Position numbers and translations under genes: made by a program. Shown here one piece after another: positions 5,528-6,185 of a stretch of DNA of 6,185 nt; the stretch's first letter is position 1; each line of letters starts with the position of its first letter. The DNA is taken from assembly GCA_904394195.1 (NCBI GenBank), contig CAJFNH010000080.1, positions 1 through 6,185 on the forward strand. Reading direction: 5' to 3'. The notes under the pieces are model-generated. The model saw only the letters and a program-made list of their open reading frames with translations. It was not told the origin of the DNA and made no database searches. Source of the stretch: Candidatus Gallimonas caecicola. Lineage in GTDB: Bacteria > Bacillota > Clostridia > Christensenellales > Borkfalkiaceae.

Positions 5528-6185
5528 TTATTGGATGAGCCCCTTCCTGCGCGCGTACCTCACCGCGCGGCGGTACAGGCTCCTTTGCACCCTGCCCGTC
5601 CACGTCCACTTTCCGTTGCTCACAAGAAAGACGGGCTTCCCCGCCTCGCCGTTCGTGCAGAAGGTGCAGCGGATGGCAGCAAGCGAGGCGGCAGAGCCCT
5701 CGAGCTGGGAAAAGAGCCCGAAGAGAATGAACGCGGGAAAGTCGGGCAGCTCGAGCGTGCCCTCAAACGCCGCAAGGTCGAGCTCCTTTTTGCTCTCGCC
5801 GCGAACGAGCGTCGCACTGCGAAGGGATAGGCTCTTGGCTGCGCTCATACAAAGTTCCACCGAAAAGTCGATAACGCCGTTCTTTGCCTGCCAGCCGTCC
5901 GCAAGATACTGCCGCGCATAGAGCAGCATCGCCGCGGTATAGACGAGAGGGCGATTGCCGTTGTCGTCCCTGCCGCTGAACTTCGCGCCCACGACGGAGA
6001 GCGCGAGGAGAGCGGCGAGGCTCACGGCAAGCAGAACATAGCCAAAAATGCGGACGGGAGGCGTCTGCAGTTCCTGCGGCAGCCACTCCGTGCAGACGGC
6101 GGCGCCGATGGCAAGGAGTATCGCGATCCCCCACCCGATCAGAAAATATTTGTTGTACCGCTTTCCCCTTCCAATGTCCTCAAGG
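5528..6185 (-). CDS. Unrecognised membrane protein, N-terminus beyond the right edge
   Basis: I do not recognise this family. The reading frame ends at TAA (5530-5528, reverse strand) and stays open through the right edge, giving at least 218 residues. A GTG at 6025 could be read as a start, but the frame continues upstream with a plausible hydrophobic protein sequence and I see no convincing start or ribosome site, so the gene is treated as partial. Two membrane helices are visible in the fragment, about residues 13-31 (YFLIGWGIAILLAIGAAVC) and 44-64, joined by a short polar loop. A soluble region of about 150 residues follows, containing a hydrophobic stretch (DFPAFILFGLFSQLEG) and ending in a strongly basic segment rich in Arg. 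The basic residues before helix 1 suggest the N-side and the C-terminal domain both face the cytoplasm. It converges on potD and shares its terminator, so it is not part of the pot operon. Confidence 0.7.
   Translation of the reverse strand, partial: LEDIGRGKRYNKYFLIGWGIAILLAIGAAVCTEWLPQELQTPPVRIFGYVLLAVSLAALLALSVVGAKFSGRDDNGNRPLVYTAAMLLYARQYLADGWQAKNGVIDFSVELCMSAAKSLSLRSATLVRGESKKELDLAAFEGTLELPDFPAFILFGLFSQLEGSAASLAAIRCTFCTNGEAGKPVFLVSNGKWTWTGRVQRSLYRRAVRYARRKGLIQ

Noticed and set aside
5531..5921. Plus-strand open frames after the terminator
   Set aside because: They are out of phase with the reverse-strand membrane protein, have low-complexity Arg/Ser/Ala composition and lack ribosome sites. 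The reverse frame ends neatly beside the shared terminator and continues open past the edge.

Overview
The window holds one complete polyamine-uptake locus and the edge of an unrelated convergent gene. The host is most likely a low-oxygen member of the Bacillota (Clostridia-like). The substrate-binding protein is a lipoprotein rather than a free periplasmic protein, the Shine-Dalgarno sequences are strong GGAGG types, the promoter is a textbook sigma-A promoter, and the operon order (XRE-cupin regulator, then potABCD) is common in that group. Coding DNA is fairly GC-rich while the leader is AT-rich. The genus cannot be named from this sequence.

Layout: 1-228 is a non-coding leader. It has a near-consensus promoter (TTGACA, 17 bp, TATGAT at 95-123) and, between promoter and start codon, a nested inverted repeat with one symmetry axis at about base 173. 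Next come an HTH-cupin regulator of the PuuR type (229-762), potA ATPase (799-2307), potB permease (2304-3092), potC permease (3089-3904) and potD binding lipoprotein (3901-5466). The four pot genes overlap by 4 bp at every junction (ATGA, GTGA, ATGA), which indicates one translationally coupled transcript. A strong hairpin with A and T tracts on both flanks (5485-5518) ends the operon. It also serves the reverse-strand gene that ends at 5528 and runs off the right edge; that gene encodes an unrecognised membrane protein.

How it works: PotD captures polyamine outside the cell, PotB and PotC form the channel, PotA hydrolyses ATP, and the HTH-cupin protein probably senses polyamine and controls the promoter. 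The core locus is familiar. The unusual parts are the architectures of two subunits. PotA (502 aa) is about 120 residues longer than E. coli PotA, and its C-terminal TOBE regulatory module appears to be duplicated in tandem. PotD (521 aa, against 348 in E. coli) has an acidic insertion next to the ligand pocket and a C-terminal transmembrane helix with a basic tail, so it seems anchored at both ends. I see no CRISPR array, tRNA, rRNA or insertion sequence, and no evidence of an entirely new system.
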